Origin: Pseudomonadales bacterium
GTDB taxonomy: Bacteria > Pseudomonadota > Gammaproteobacteria > Pseudomonadales > Azotimanducaceae
Assembly: GCA_028280225.1 (NCBI GenBank)
Contig: JANQMF010000115.1
Span: 1-39,750 of the forward strand
Reading direction: 5' to 3'
Length of the DNA: 39,750 nt
Below are positions 32,684-39,750 of this stretch, one piece after another. The notes under the pieces are model-generated. The model saw nothing but the letters and a program-made list of their open reading frames with translations. It did not search any database and was not told where the DNA came from. Every line of letters starts with the position of its first letter. Position 1 is the stretch's first letter. The position numbers and the translations under genes were made by a program.

Positions 32684-33670
32684 ATGACAAATGCCGCCGA
32701 AAATGCCAATCCCCTGAATGTTGTTGTTTTGATGGGAGGAGATTCAGCCGAAGCCGAAGTTTCGCGCAATTCAGCGGCGCAAATTACCGCTGCCCTTAAA
32801 GCCAGTGGACACCAGGCTAGCGCGGTGGAACTGGACCAGGGTTGTACCGCGGCATTGCTGGCGCAACAACCCGATGTGGTATTTCCAGCCCTGCACGGCC
32901 CCCCCGGTGAAGACGGCACCGTGCAAGGTTACCTGGAAATGTTAGGTTTTGCCTATGTGGGTAGTGATGTCCACGGCAGTGCCGTGGCCATGGACAAATC
33001 CGTGGCCAAACAGATTTTCCGTCAGCACAACCTGCCGGTGGCTCCCGACATTCTGGTCACGCCGGACCAGGCAGCGGATTTACCGAACCAGGCTGAAGAA
33101 ATTGTAGAGACTCTGGGCAGATCCATTGTCATTAAGCCCCTCAACCAGGGTTCAGCCATTGGCGTGACCCCACTGCCCAACGGTGGTGATATCGAAGCCG
33201 CGCTGAAAGATGCATTGCGCTACGGCCCCTGTTTAGTGGAGCCCTACATTCTGGGCAGAGAAATTACCGTTGGTGTACTGGATACCGATCAGGGTCACCT
33301 GCTCCATCCGGTGATCGAAATTGTGACCCCGGGGGATGAATGGTACGACTACAACAACCGCTATTCCGAAGGAGGCAGCCAACACGTCATCCCCGCCCCA
33401 CTGGCTGCTGAGGTGAACGCCAGATTGCAGGAAATTGCCTTGTGTGCCCATAAAGCCCTGGGCTTACGTGATTTGTCCCGGGCAGATTTTATTGTCACCG
33501 ACAGCAACGAAATCACTCTGTTGGAGGTCAACAGTTTGCCCGGCATGACCCCAACAAGCCTGTATCCGGACGGAGCCACCCACCTGGGTTATAGCTTTGC
33601 CCGGCTTACTGATCATTTGGTACAACGTGCTTACACCCGGCACAAAACAAGCCCGGCTGCGGCCGGCTAG
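32684..33670 (+). CDS. ddl: D-alanine--D-alanine ligase
   Basis: An ATP-grasp ligase of 328 residues that joins two D-alanines for peptidoglycan precursors. Motifs are VLMGGDSAEAEVSRNSA (first D-Ala site), ALHGPPGEDGTVQGYLE, SIVIKPLNQGSAIGV (ATP loop), SRADFIVTDSN and the ligand-closing LLEVNSLPGMTPTSLYP. The layout is the ordinary Gram-negative Ddl. It lies outside the usual division and cell-wall cluster (no mur or fts genes near), so this may be a second Ddl in the genome or a relocated one. It converges on the DUF5610-like gene with four bases between the stops. Confidence 0.95.
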   Translation: MTNAAENANPLNVVVLMGGDSAEAEVSRNSAAQITAALKASGHQASAVELDQGCTAALLAQQPDVVFPALHGPPGEDGTVQGYLEMLGFAYVGSDVHGSAVAMDKSVAKQIFRQHNLPVAPDILVTPDQAADLPNQAEEIVETLGRSIVIKPLNQGSAIGVTPLPNGGDIEAALKDALRYGPCLVEPYILGREITVGVLDTDQGHLLHPVIEIVTPGDEWYDYNNRYSEGGSQHVIPAPLAAEVNARLQEIALCAHKALGLRDLSRADFIVTDSNEITLLEVNSLPGMTPTSLYPDGATHLGYSFARLTDHLVQRAYTRHKTSPAAAG

Positions 33671-33674
33671 AAGT

Positions 33675-34445
33675 CTACTTTTTCGGCGGGCCGTCAGCCC
33701 GTTCCTGAATAGACCTGCCCTTGGCAACAATAAGTTCGGGCAACACTTCCCGGGCCAACCTGGCGGCACTGACCGGTTCCAAGCTCTTCCCGGCTGCAGC
33801 CACCAGGGACTTTTGCGCCTCGGCAAATGCCTGAATCAGTTCAGACAGGGTTCCGCTGGCGGCTGGATTTGCTGCGGCATAGCCGCTGGTTAACGGCAGC
33901 CTTGAGCTTTGTTGCTGCACATATTGAGTGGTCTGTTGCAGGGATAAATCCAGTGCCATGGCGCTCAGCTGTTGTGCATCAAAGTCCAGTTGATCCAAAG
34001 CGCTGAGGGTACGCTCAACGCTATTGGCTGAGGTATCCGCGGAAAAAAAACCTTGCGCAATCCGGTTGATGGAGGCCAACAGGCGATTAACCGCATCTTC
34101 TTCCGCCGCTGATAGATCTCCCTGAACCCGCACCTCAACCTGACTTGCGGCTGACGCCGCAAAGCGGCTGGCCGCCCCATTAGAACCTGTCGAATTTGCT
34201 TTATATAGATTAGATAAGCTATTGATATTTATATTAATACTGTCGCCTTCCGCGGTTTGCAGCTGTAGGCTTAACGCGGTTGATTCACGGCGTTCAAACG
34301 CGGTTTTTTGAGTGCCCGACAGGCGCACCGGGTCATGAGCCTGGCGCTGATCAGTGGGCGGGTTGTGCGCTGGACCACGCCGGGTTAGGACCTGGGCAGC
34401 AACGGGCTGCCGGATCGAAAATTGTGGAGCAATGGATAACGTCAT
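33675..34445 (-). CDS. Uncharacterised protein with DUF5610-like helical core
   Basis: A 256-residue protein with no signal peptide or membrane helix. The first ~85 residues are polar and low in structure (PVAAQVLTRRGPAHNPPTDQ). The middle contains the segment VQGDLSAAEEDAVNRLLASI and then FFSADTSANSVERTLSALDQL, which resembles DUF5610 (gammaproteobacterial proteins of unknown function). The C-terminal half is helical and rich in alanine and glutamine (DLSLQQTTQYVQQQSSRL). A PPKK tail ends the protein. It converges on ddl and lies downstream of amt on the same strand, separated by a terminator-like hairpin. I do not assign a function. Confidence 0.6.
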   Translation of the reverse strand: MTLSIAPQFSIRQPVAAQVLTRRGPAHNPPTDQRQAHDPVRLSGTQKTAFERRESTALSLQLQTAEGDSINININSLSNLYKANSTGSNGAASRFAASAASQVEVRVQGDLSAAEEDAVNRLLASINRIAQGFFSADTSANSVERTLSALDQLDFDAQQLSAMALDLSLQQTTQYVQQQSSRLPLTSGYAAANPAASGTLSELIQAFAEAQKSLVAAAGKSLEPVSAARLAREVLPELIVAKGRSIQERADGPPKK

Positions 34446-34538
34446 AGTTCACCACAGGACAATTAACCGTCCCGGTTAACCTAAAATCGATTCTTCTAAT
34501 GACGTTAGCGGCGGTCCGGGGAAAAGTTTGAGGGCTTG

Positions 34539-34560
34539 AATTGAGCCCCGGTTCTCAATT
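34539..34560. other. Hairpin AATTGAG/CTCAATT
   Basis: A perfect 7-bp inverted repeat with an 8-nt loop in the 181-nt gap between amt and the DUF5610-like gene. It is 6 nt from a second, stronger hairpin. It could form part of a double terminator region or a leader element. Confidence 0.3.
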
Positions 34561-34566
34561 TGCGGC

Positions 34567-34593
34567 AAGACCCACACTACCGGTGTGGGTCTT
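34567..34593 (-). terminator. Strong hairpin downstream of the ammonium transporter gene
   Basis: AAGACCCACAC (34567-34577) and GTGTGGGTCTT (34583-34593) form an 11-bp perfect stem with a 5-nt loop, 33 nt after the amt stop. The tail is not U-rich in either direction, so termination may be weak or the element may stabilise the amt 3' end. Confidence 0.55.
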
Positions 34594-34626
34594 GTGCATA
34601 CGTGCTCAGGTCAAATCCCCGGCAGC

Positions 34627-35922
34627 TTACAGATCGTAGCCTCGCTCGTTGTGAGAAACCAGATCCAAGCCTTCGAGCTCTTCCTCTTCACTGACCCGAT
34701 TGCCCACCAGGACATCGGTCAGCTTAAGAATGATAAAGGTGACAATGGCGGTATAGGCCAGGGTAGCCAACACACCAATCGCCTGAATCCCCACCTGGCT
34801 GCCAATGGCAATATCCTCCTGGCCGCTGAACACACCCAGAGCATTGCTGGCGAATACACCGGTCAACAGCGTACCCAAAATACCGCCCACACCGTGAACG
34901 GGAAATACGTCCAGGGAATCATCAATTTGCAGCGACCGCTTGATATAGTTTGTTGCGACAAAACAAATGAAACCCGCTGCCAGACCGATGACCAGGGCTC
35001 CCGCGGGTCCCACAAAACCGGATGCCGGGGTGATGGTCCCCAACCCGGCAACCATGCCCGTAACCGCACCCAAGGCTGAGGGTTTACCGTAGCGAATCCA
35101 TTCGGCACACATCCACGTAAAGGCGCCTGCCGCTGCCGAGATATGGGTGGCCAGCATCGCCATGGCCGCGTCCCCATTCGCCGCCAGTGCACTGCCGCCA
35201 TTAAAACCAAACCAGCCGACCCAGAGCATACCCGCCCCCATGACCGACAAAGTCATATTGTGCGGCGGCATGGCCTGGGTTGGAAAACCCCGGCGATTGC
35301 CCAGAACCAGGGCCGCGACCAGCGCGGCTACTCCCGCGGTGATATGGACCACCGTTCCGCCGGCAAAATCCATGACCCCCAGATCACTGAGCCAGCCGCC
35401 ACCCCATACCCAGTGACAGATGGGTGCATAAACCAGCAGCAGCCACGCGGCACTAAAAATCATCACCGCGGAAAAACGCATGCGCTCGGCAAAACCGCCC
35501 ACAATCAACGCGGGGGTGATAATGGCAAAGGTCATCTGAAACAGCGCAAAAGAACTTTCAGGCAAAGAGCCGGACAAAGTGTCCTCCAATACTCCGGCAA
35601 GCAGGATATTGTCCAGGCCGCCCACGAAGGCCTGAAGCGAACCGCCGTCACCAAAGGCCAGGGAATAGCCCACCAGCAGCCACAGGATCGACACCAGGCA
35701 GGTGATGGCAAAACACTGCATCAATATACTCAGGACGTTTTTGGTGCGCACCAGCCCACCGTAAAACAAGGACAGCCCGGGTATGGTCATAAACAGAACC
35801 AGGGCGGTAGCGGTTAATATCCAGGCTGTATCCGCACCATCTAAGGTATCAGCACTAACCGGCAACACCGCCGTTAAGGCTGTCAAAGCCATCAAGGCTG
35901 TAACAAATCGCTTCACAATCAT
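34627..35922 (-). CDS. amt: Ammonium transporter, Amt/Mep family
   Basis: A trimeric inner-membrane channel for ammonium uptake, with a signal peptide and eleven membrane helices. Blocks: LTATALVLFMTIPGLSLFYG, HWVWGGGWLSDLGVMDFAGG, the pore histidine helix VVHITAGVAALVAAL, and the second pore histidine in FPVHGVGGILGTLLTG. The start is not settled: GTG 35937, ATG 35922 or GTG 35916. The last has GGGGGG 6 nt upstream and would give a mature-type signal sequence (KRFVTALMALTALTAVLPVSA). The C-terminal tail (EEEELEGLDLVSHNERGYDL) is the region normally touched by the PII protein GlnK. No glnK is adjacent. Confidence 0.95.
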   Translation of the reverse strand: MIVKRFVTALMALTALTAVLPVSADTLDGADTAWILTATALVLFMTIPGLSLFYGGLVRTKNVLSILMQCFAITCLVSILWLLVGYSLAFGDGGSLQAFVGGLDNILLAGVLEDTLSGSLPESSFALFQMTFAIITPALIVGGFAERMRFSAVMIFSAAWLLLVYAPICHWVWGGGWLSDLGVMDFAGGTVVHITAGVAALVAALVLGNRRGFPTQAMPPHNMTLSVMGAGMLWVGWFGFNGGSALAANGDAAMAMLATHISAAAGAFTWMCAEWIRYGKPSALGAVTGMVAGLGTITPASGFVGPAGALVIGLAAGFICFVATNYIKRSLQIDDSLDVFPVHGVGGILGTLLTGVFASNALGVFSGQEDIAIGSQVGIQAIGVLATLAYTAIVTFIILKLTDVLVGNRVSEEEELEGLDLVSHNERGYDL

Positions 35923-36107
35923 CCCCCCGAAGGACACTAAAGGCGGGCCTATTATTCAGCAAGGCGGGCAACAACGCCACATTTCTGTGCGTTTTGTTAA
36001 GTCCGCAGAGCTACCGGTACATATTTTTTATCTTTTGCCCACAAAGCATTATTTTGGTGCAAAACGGTACCACCGCTTGGGTATTTTAGTAACACTATTT
36101 AGTAACA

Positions 36108-36341
36108 TTATGGTGAGCTGTTAATCTGCTCTAATCCGCTACATTTGTTGTTGTCATCAACACTCAGCACAAAGCGTCCACGTACGCCGTTGTGATCGAC
36201 AAAGTTGCGCAACAGATTGAGGGGAAATTGAATTTTTACCCCGTTACGATCTCGCGCCCACACGTAGGCCACCTGTCCAGCGTAATATTGTTCCAGCTGA
36301 CCACGGTTTAAATTCAAATCAATAGTGAACTTCCGGACCAC
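36108..36341 (-). CDS. DUF2835 family small protein
   Basis: A 77-residue soluble protein. The layout FTIDLNLNRGQLEQYYAGQV, ARDRNGVKIQFPLNLLRNFV and HNGVRGRFVLSVDDNN matches the DUF2835 family (about 70-80 residues, gammaproteobacteria, function unknown). The start is GTG at 36341 with GGAG 7 nt upstream. It is upstream of amt on the same strand, with a 170-nt gap that holds only candidate promoter sequence. moxR starts 150 nt away on the other strand. I propose no role. Confidence 0.72.
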   Translation of the reverse strand: MVRKFTIDLNLNRGQLEQYYAGQVAYVWARDRNGVKIQFPLNLLRNFVDHNGVRGRFVLSVDDNNKCSGLEQINSSP

Positions 36342-36436
36342 GTTGGTGCTCCAAAGCCATAAACTGTGTGTAAGAGTATAGCCAGTCTTTAGGGACAGAA
36401 ACTCGCTAAACCACGGATATGAATCGCTTTGGTAGC

Positions 36437-36464
36437 TGGACCTAACCTCTCCTAACGATACAAT
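36437..36464 (+). promoter_or_regulatory. Candidate sigma70 promoter of the moxR cluster
   Basis: TGGACC and TACAAT are 16 nt apart, 27 nt before the moxR ATG. The -10 matches five of six bases and the -35 four of six. The match is suggestive only. Confidence 0.35.
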
Positions 36465-36491
36465 ACCGCCTCACACGCCCATAAGAGCAAT

Positions 36492-37463
36492 ATGAATACA
36501 ACTGCTACGGACCCCACCTTTCAAACCGTCCTGGAGGCAAAAACCTGGCTTCAAGGCAGGATTATCGGCCAAGAGAAATTGTTAGAACGCCTGCTCATGG
36601 CGCTGCTGTGCGGGGGACACCTGCTGGTGGAAGGTGCACCGGGTCTGGCCAAAACCAGGGCGATAAAAGAACTGGCCCAGGTTGTTGAGGGTGACTTTCA
36701 TCGTATCCAGTTCACACCGGACTTGTTGCCCAGTGATATTACCGGCACTGAAGTCTACCGGCCCGAGGATGGCTCCTTTAAGTTCCAGGCGGGGCCTATT
36801 TTTCACAATTTGATCCTGGCGGATGAAATTAACCGAGCACCCGCAAAGGTCCAGTCCGCATTACTGGAAGCCATGGCGGAACATCAGGTCAGTATTGGCC
36901 GGGAGACCTTTCCCCTGGCGGATTTATTCCTCGTTATGGCCACGCAGAATCCCATTGAGCAAGAGGGGACCTATCCCCTGCCCGAGGCACAGCTGGATCG
37001 TTTCCTGATGCACGTCGAGGTGGACTATCCGGACGCAACTGCCGAAGCCAAAATTCTGCATCTGGTCAGACGTGAGGTAGGCACAACGGACACCGCACCG
37101 CCACCTGCACGGGTGACCCAACAGGCCGTCTTTGCCGCAAGAAAGGCGTTGCTGGAACTGCATATGGCGCAACCGGTTGAGGACTATATTGTGGCGCTGG
37201 TCATGGGCACCCGCAGCCCAACCGGTGATCTGGCCGCCTGGATTGACTATGGGGCCAGTCCCCGGGCCACCATCGCCCTGGACATTTGCGCACGGGCCCT
37301 GGCCTGGCTGGATGGGCGGGACTTTGTTTCGCCCCAGGACATTCAGCAGGTAGCCCACGATGTTCTCCGGCACCGTCTTATCCTGACTTTTGAAGCGGAT
37401 GCCCAAGGCATTACCGCCAATCAGGTGATAGACACCCTTATTACGCAAATTCCAGTACCCTGA
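36492..37463 (+). CDS. MoxR-family AAA+ ATPase
   Basis: A 323-residue AAA+ chaperone-type ATPase. Walker A is GAPGLAKTRA, Walker B is LILADEINRAPAKVQSALL, and sensor 1 is VMATQNPIEQEGTYPLPEAQ. The arginine-containing LDRFLMHVEVDYP and a C-terminal lid (GASPRATIALDICARALAWL) follow. MoxR proteins remodel or insert cofactors into partner complexes together with VWA-domain proteins, in this case those encoded directly downstream. The ATG is 27 nt after the candidate promoter. This is the first gene of a cluster whose stops and starts are 13, 15 and -4 nt apart. Confidence 0.95.
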   Translation: MNTTATDPTFQTVLEAKTWLQGRIIGQEKLLERLLMALLCGGHLLVEGAPGLAKTRAIKELAQVVEGDFHRIQFTPDLLPSDITGTEVYRPEDGSFKFQAGPIFHNLILADEINRAPAKVQSALLEAMAEHQVSIGRETFPLADLFLVMATQNPIEQEGTYPLPEAQLDRFLMHVEVDYPDATAEAKILHLVRREVGTTDTAPPPARVTQQAVFAARKALLELHMAQPVEDYIVALVMGTRSPTGDLAAWIDYGASPRATIALDICARALAWLDGRDFVSPQDIQQVAHDVLRHRLILTFEADAQGITANQVIDTLITQIPVP

Positions 37464-37476
37464 CGGAAACTCTATC

Positions 37477-38430
37477 TTGCGCGCCGCACACGCTGAATCC
37501 ATCATCAAAGGGGCCTATGTCTCCCTGGACAGTTTGCTGGTTTTAAGGCATCAACCCAATCCGGCCGCGGTTTCCCAAGCCAAGGTGGTGGGTAATCGCG
37601 CCGGTCAGAAACTGTCAAAAATTAAAGGCCGGGGGGTAGACTTTGCTGAAGTGCGGCCTTACCAACCCGGTGATGATGTCCGCACCATTGACTGGCGCGT
37701 AACCGCCCGTAAAAACAAACCCCATACCAAGGTTTTTCGTGAAGAACGGGAACGGCCCACCCTCATCACCGTGGATCAGTCACAGAACATGTTCTTTGGC
37801 TCCAAGGTGCGCCTGAAGTCTGTCACCGCAGCCGAAGTAGCCGCACGTATCGCCTGGCAAAACCTGGCCGCCGGCGACCGGGTTGGCGGCATTGTGATAG
37901 GCAATCAGGATCAGGTGCTGCACAAACCCTACCGGACGACAAAATCCGTTGCCCGATTCCTCAACGACATTGTCAAATATAATCACGCACTGAACAGCGA
38001 CGCGGGGGACGCAGGGAAAGCGGAGAAAACAAGGAAAAGTACGGACCTGTTGGGCAATTTCAGGGAAGGCCTGCTGCGTATCCGCCGGTTGAGCAGCACC
38101 AACTATCGCATTTTTGTGATCAGCGACTTTGCCTATCCCATTGCGTTCTGGAAAGAGCACCTGCACCAGCTGGCGCGCCACAATCAGGTTGTGCTGGTAC
38201 ACATATACGATCCAATCGAAGCTGAACTGCCCCCGGCAGATCACTATGCCGTGACTGATGGCGCCAGCCGCCTGCAATTTTACACCGGAGACAACCGGCT
38301 ACGGGATAAATACCGGGCGCGGCATGCAGCTCACATCAAACACTTACAATCCTTGTGCAGTCACGACGCAATGAGCTTTATTTCCATCCGCACCAATACT
38401 TACCCGCTGGATCACCTGTCATGGGTATAG
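37477..38430 (+). CDS. DUF58 domain protein, von Willebrand A-like
   Basis: A 317-residue protein of the DUF58 family, the usual second gene of MoxR clusters. The signature block is KGRGVDFAEVRPYQPGDDVR and TIDWRVTARKNKPHTKVF. The VWA-like centre reads TLITVDQSQNMFFGSKVRLK, in which a D-x-S-x-N arrangement partly replaces the classical metal-binding DxSxS. The start TTG at 37477 is 13 nt after moxR, preceded only by a weak CGGAAA; the first recognisable family residues (YVSLDSLLVLRHQ) begin about 14 residues later. The protein is soluble and probably a MoxR partner at the membrane. Confidence 0.93.
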   Translation: MRAAHAESIIKGAYVSLDSLLVLRHQPNPAAVSQAKVVGNRAGQKLSKIKGRGVDFAEVRPYQPGDDVRTIDWRVTARKNKPHTKVFREERERPTLITVDQSQNMFFGSKVRLKSVTAAEVAARIAWQNLAAGDRVGGIVIGNQDQVLHKPYRTTKSVARFLNDIVKYNHALNSDAGDAGKAEKTRKSTDLLGNFREGLLRIRRLSSTNYRIFVISDFAYPIAFWKEHLHQLARHNQVVLVHIYDPIEAELPPADHYAVTDGASRLQFYTGDNRLRDKYRARHAAHIKHLQSLCSHDAMSFISIRTNTYPLDHLSWV

Positions 38431-38445
38431 AAAAGGTTTACACCG

Positions 38446-38982
38446 GTGCAATCTGATCCCCTTCAGCAGCTCCGCGACGTTCATCTGCCCCCGGACCCGG
38501 GAGCCTGGCCGTTGGCACCGGGCTGGTGGATTTTGGGCATCGCTGTGCTCAGCGCCCTGATATTCCTTGGCCTGCGCTACTATCAATTCCGGCAACAGCG
38601 CCGCCCCATACGTTATGCCCAGCGCCATCTTGAGCACCTTCACCAGGCTTTAAAGGCGGGTCAACTTCAACCCCTTGATTACGTCCATCAAGTCAACAGA
38701 ACACTAAAACGGTTGTTGGTCCGGGGCCTGGGCCAAACCGAGTTAGGCGCGCTCAGCGGACAAGCCTGGCTTAAAGCGCTGGATGCGTTGACTGATGATC
38801 ATTTTTTTACCACCGGCGCCGGTCAGATATTGGGAGATTCCAGATTCCAGGCACAGCCCGAATTTAATCTGCAGGGGTTTCAGAAAGGCATTGGGCGGCT
38901 GGTTAACAATGTCCACGCCCGTCGTGGCCAAGCACCTGCCGGTAAACCTTGGCACACTCCTCAACCGGAGCCGGGCCCATGA
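38446..38982 (+). CDS. DUF4381 domain protein, membrane-anchored
   Basis: A 178-residue protein with one transmembrane helix (PGWWILGIAVLSALIFLGL, about 25-43), following the family opening LQQLRDVHLPPDPGAWPLAPG. A basic cytoplasmic segment follows (RYYQFRQQRRPIRYAQ), then a helical domain (QVNRTLKRLLVRGLGQTEL). DUF4381 genes are regular members of MoxR-DUF58-VWA clusters; the function is unknown. The start GTG at 38446 lies 15 nt after DUF58 with AAAGG upstream. Its stop overlaps the next ATG (ATGA), indicating coupled translation. The C-terminal ~25 residues are proline-rich and probably disordered. Confidence 0.88.
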   Translation: MQSDPLQQLRDVHLPPDPGAWPLAPGWWILGIAVLSALIFLGLRYYQFRQQRRPIRYAQRHLEHLHQALKAGQLQPLDYVHQVNRTLKRLLVRGLGQTELGALSGQAWLKALDALTDDHFFTTGAGQILGDSRFQAQPEFNLQGFQKGIGRLVNNVHARRGQAPAGKPWHTPQPEPGP

Positions 38983-39750
38983 TTGAATGGTTGTGGCCGT
39001 ATTTTTTTCTCCTCTTACCCGTGCCCTGGCTGGTCCGGCGATTCTGCTCCACCCAGGAGCGGGCCCAGGCAGCCCTGCAGGTGCCTAATCTCAACGTCTT
39101 CAGTGAGGTGGCCGTTGAAACCCCGCGCGAAAACCAGTCCACCCGGCTGCGCCTGATTCTGCTGTGGCTGGTCTGGGTTTGCCTGATCTTTGCCGTGGCC
39201 AGGCCCCAATGGACGGGAGAACCGGTCACCCTGCCCACCTCTGGCCGGGACCTCATGCTGGCGGTGGATATTTCCGGCAGCATGGCCACTGAAGACATGG
39301 AAATTCAGGGGAAGCTGATCGACCGCCTGAGTGTGGTTAAAGCGGTTGTCAGTAATTTTGTTGAGGAACGTAAAGGGGACCGGATTGGGTTGGTGCTGTT
39401 TGGCACCAACGCCTACCTGCAGGCGCCGCTGACCTTTGACACCAAAAGCGTAAACCGCCTGCTGATCGAAGCGCCGGTGGGGATTGCCGGGGGCAAAACG
39501 GCAATTGGGGATGCCATTGGTCTGGCGGTGAAAAGGTTGCGCGTACGCCCAGGGGATGAAAAGGTGCTGATCCTGCTTACGGACGGCGCCAACAACGTGG
39601 GTGAAATTGCCCCGGAAAAAGCCGCGGAACTGGCGGCATCGGACCATATAAAAATCTACACCATTGGGGTGGGTGCCGACGAAATGCGTATGCCCAGCCT
39701 CGGGTTTTTGGGTTCGCGGATTACCAACCCATCCGCGGATCTGGACGAAG
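38979..39750 (+). CDS. von Willebrand A domain protein, BatA type (truncated by the window edge)
   Basis: The reading frame is open to the right end (257 complete codons). An N-terminal hydrophobic stretch (LWPYFFLLLPVPWLV) and a second one (LILLWLVWVCLIFAVARPQW) anchor the protein. The VWA domain then shows the metal site LAVDISGSMATEDM (DxSxS), with the threonine and aspartate of the other MIDAS loops in APLTFDTKS and LLTDGANNVGEI. This is the family annotated BatA in aerotolerance-type clusters. The ATG overlaps DUF4381 by four bases. A further Bat-type VWA/TPR gene and BatD are expected beyond the edge. Confidence 0.9.
   Translation, partial: MIEWLWPYFFLLLPVPWLVRRFCSTQERAQAALQVPNLNVFSEVAVETPRENQSTRLRLILLWLVWVCLIFAVARPQWTGEPVTLPTSGRDLMLAVDISGSMATEDMEIQGKLIDRLSVVKAVVSNFVEERKGDRIGLVLFGTNAYLQAPLTFDTKSVNRLLIEAPVGIAGGKTAIGDAIGLAVKRLRVRPGDEKVLILLTDGANNVGEIAPEKAAELAASDHIKIYTIGVGADEMRMPSLGFLGSRITNPSADLDE

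Noticed and set aside
36058-36072. A sigma54-like element (TGG...TTGCA on the minus strand) upstream of amt
   Set aside because: The GG and GC dinucleotides are 9 nt apart where 10 are needed, and the flanking NtrC-like half-site is incomplete.
36492-39750. A MoxR-VWA defence system of the ternary-conflict type
   Set aside because: The gene order MoxR, DUF58, DUF4381, BatA-type VWA is the common chromosomal housekeeping cluster, and no effector or mobile gene adjoins it within the window.

Overview
The window is a chromosomal segment of moderately high GC from a gammaproteobacterium, probably a marine or oil-associated member of the Pseudomonadales/Cellvibrionales side. This placement is an inference. 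It rests on a CYP153-type alkane-hydroxylating P450 with its ferredoxin, on gammaproteobacterial core genes (gltX, mfd, csiV, lexA, topA, slt, tatD), and on a gene order (gap, mfd, csiV, methylthioinosine phosphorylase, HPRT, lexA, topA, lytic transglycosylase) that, from memory, resembles the Pseudomonas aeruginosa PA3001-PA3020 region. No plasmid, phage, insertion sequence or CRISPR array is visible.

Layout. 1-2.0 kb: the end of a 2-oxoglutarate/Fe(II) oxygenase, convergent with a minus-strand ferredoxin-CYP153 pair. 2.2-5.8 kb (all minus): GAPDH, gltX with a TTG start, tRNA-Ala(GGC) only 21 nt behind gltX, a 125-bp tandem repeat starting at the tRNA 3' end, and a pterin-4a-carbinolamine dehydratase whose usual N-terminus is missing exactly where the repeats begin. 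6.0-10.8 kb (minus): a three-gene 2-oxoacid:ferredoxin oxidoreductase module made of a GltD-like FAD/Fe-S electron carrier, KorA with a fused gamma domain, and KorB. 11-16.8 kb: a membrane-anchored retropepsin-like protease, divergent from mfd and csiV. 16.8-20.2 kb (minus): a Tat-signal protein of the myo-inositol oxygenase (MIOX) diiron family with clearly lower GC than its surroundings, then methylthioinosine phosphorylase, HPRT and an MscS channel. 20.3-22.8 kb (minus): an outer-membrane beta-barrel with an N-terminal SPOR domain and a LolA-like lipoprotein-sorting protein, divergent from lexA. 22.9-27 kb: lexA with two SOS boxes, convergent with topA, whose lysine-rich 3' end contains the lexA terminator, plus a small membrane protein. 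27.2-33.7 kb (mostly plus): universal stress protein, lytic transglycosylase, tatD, a glutaredoxin-like protein, a C39-like peptidase, a small membrane protein, a GNAT acetyltransferase and ddl. 33.7-36.3 kb (minus): a DUF5610-like protein, an ammonium transporter and a DUF2835 protein. 36.5 kb to the end (plus): moxR, DUF58, DUF4381 and a truncated von Willebrand A gene of the Bat type.

How the genes work together. Methylthioinosine phosphorylase releases hypoxanthine and the adjacent HPRT can salvage it, so the pair forms a short purine-salvage route from methylthioadenosine. The Kor module couples oxidation of a 2-oxoacid to an FAD/Fe-S carrier. The MoxR-DUF58-DUF4381-VWA set is a conserved chaperone-like envelope cluster.

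The parts least explained by ordinary annotation are the tRNA-linked 125-bp tandem repeat with the truncated phhB next to it, the Tat-exported MIOX-like oxygenase in a low-GC island, the SPOR/beta-barrel protein, and the structured DNA upstream of the usp gene. I did not find a clearly new multi-gene system.
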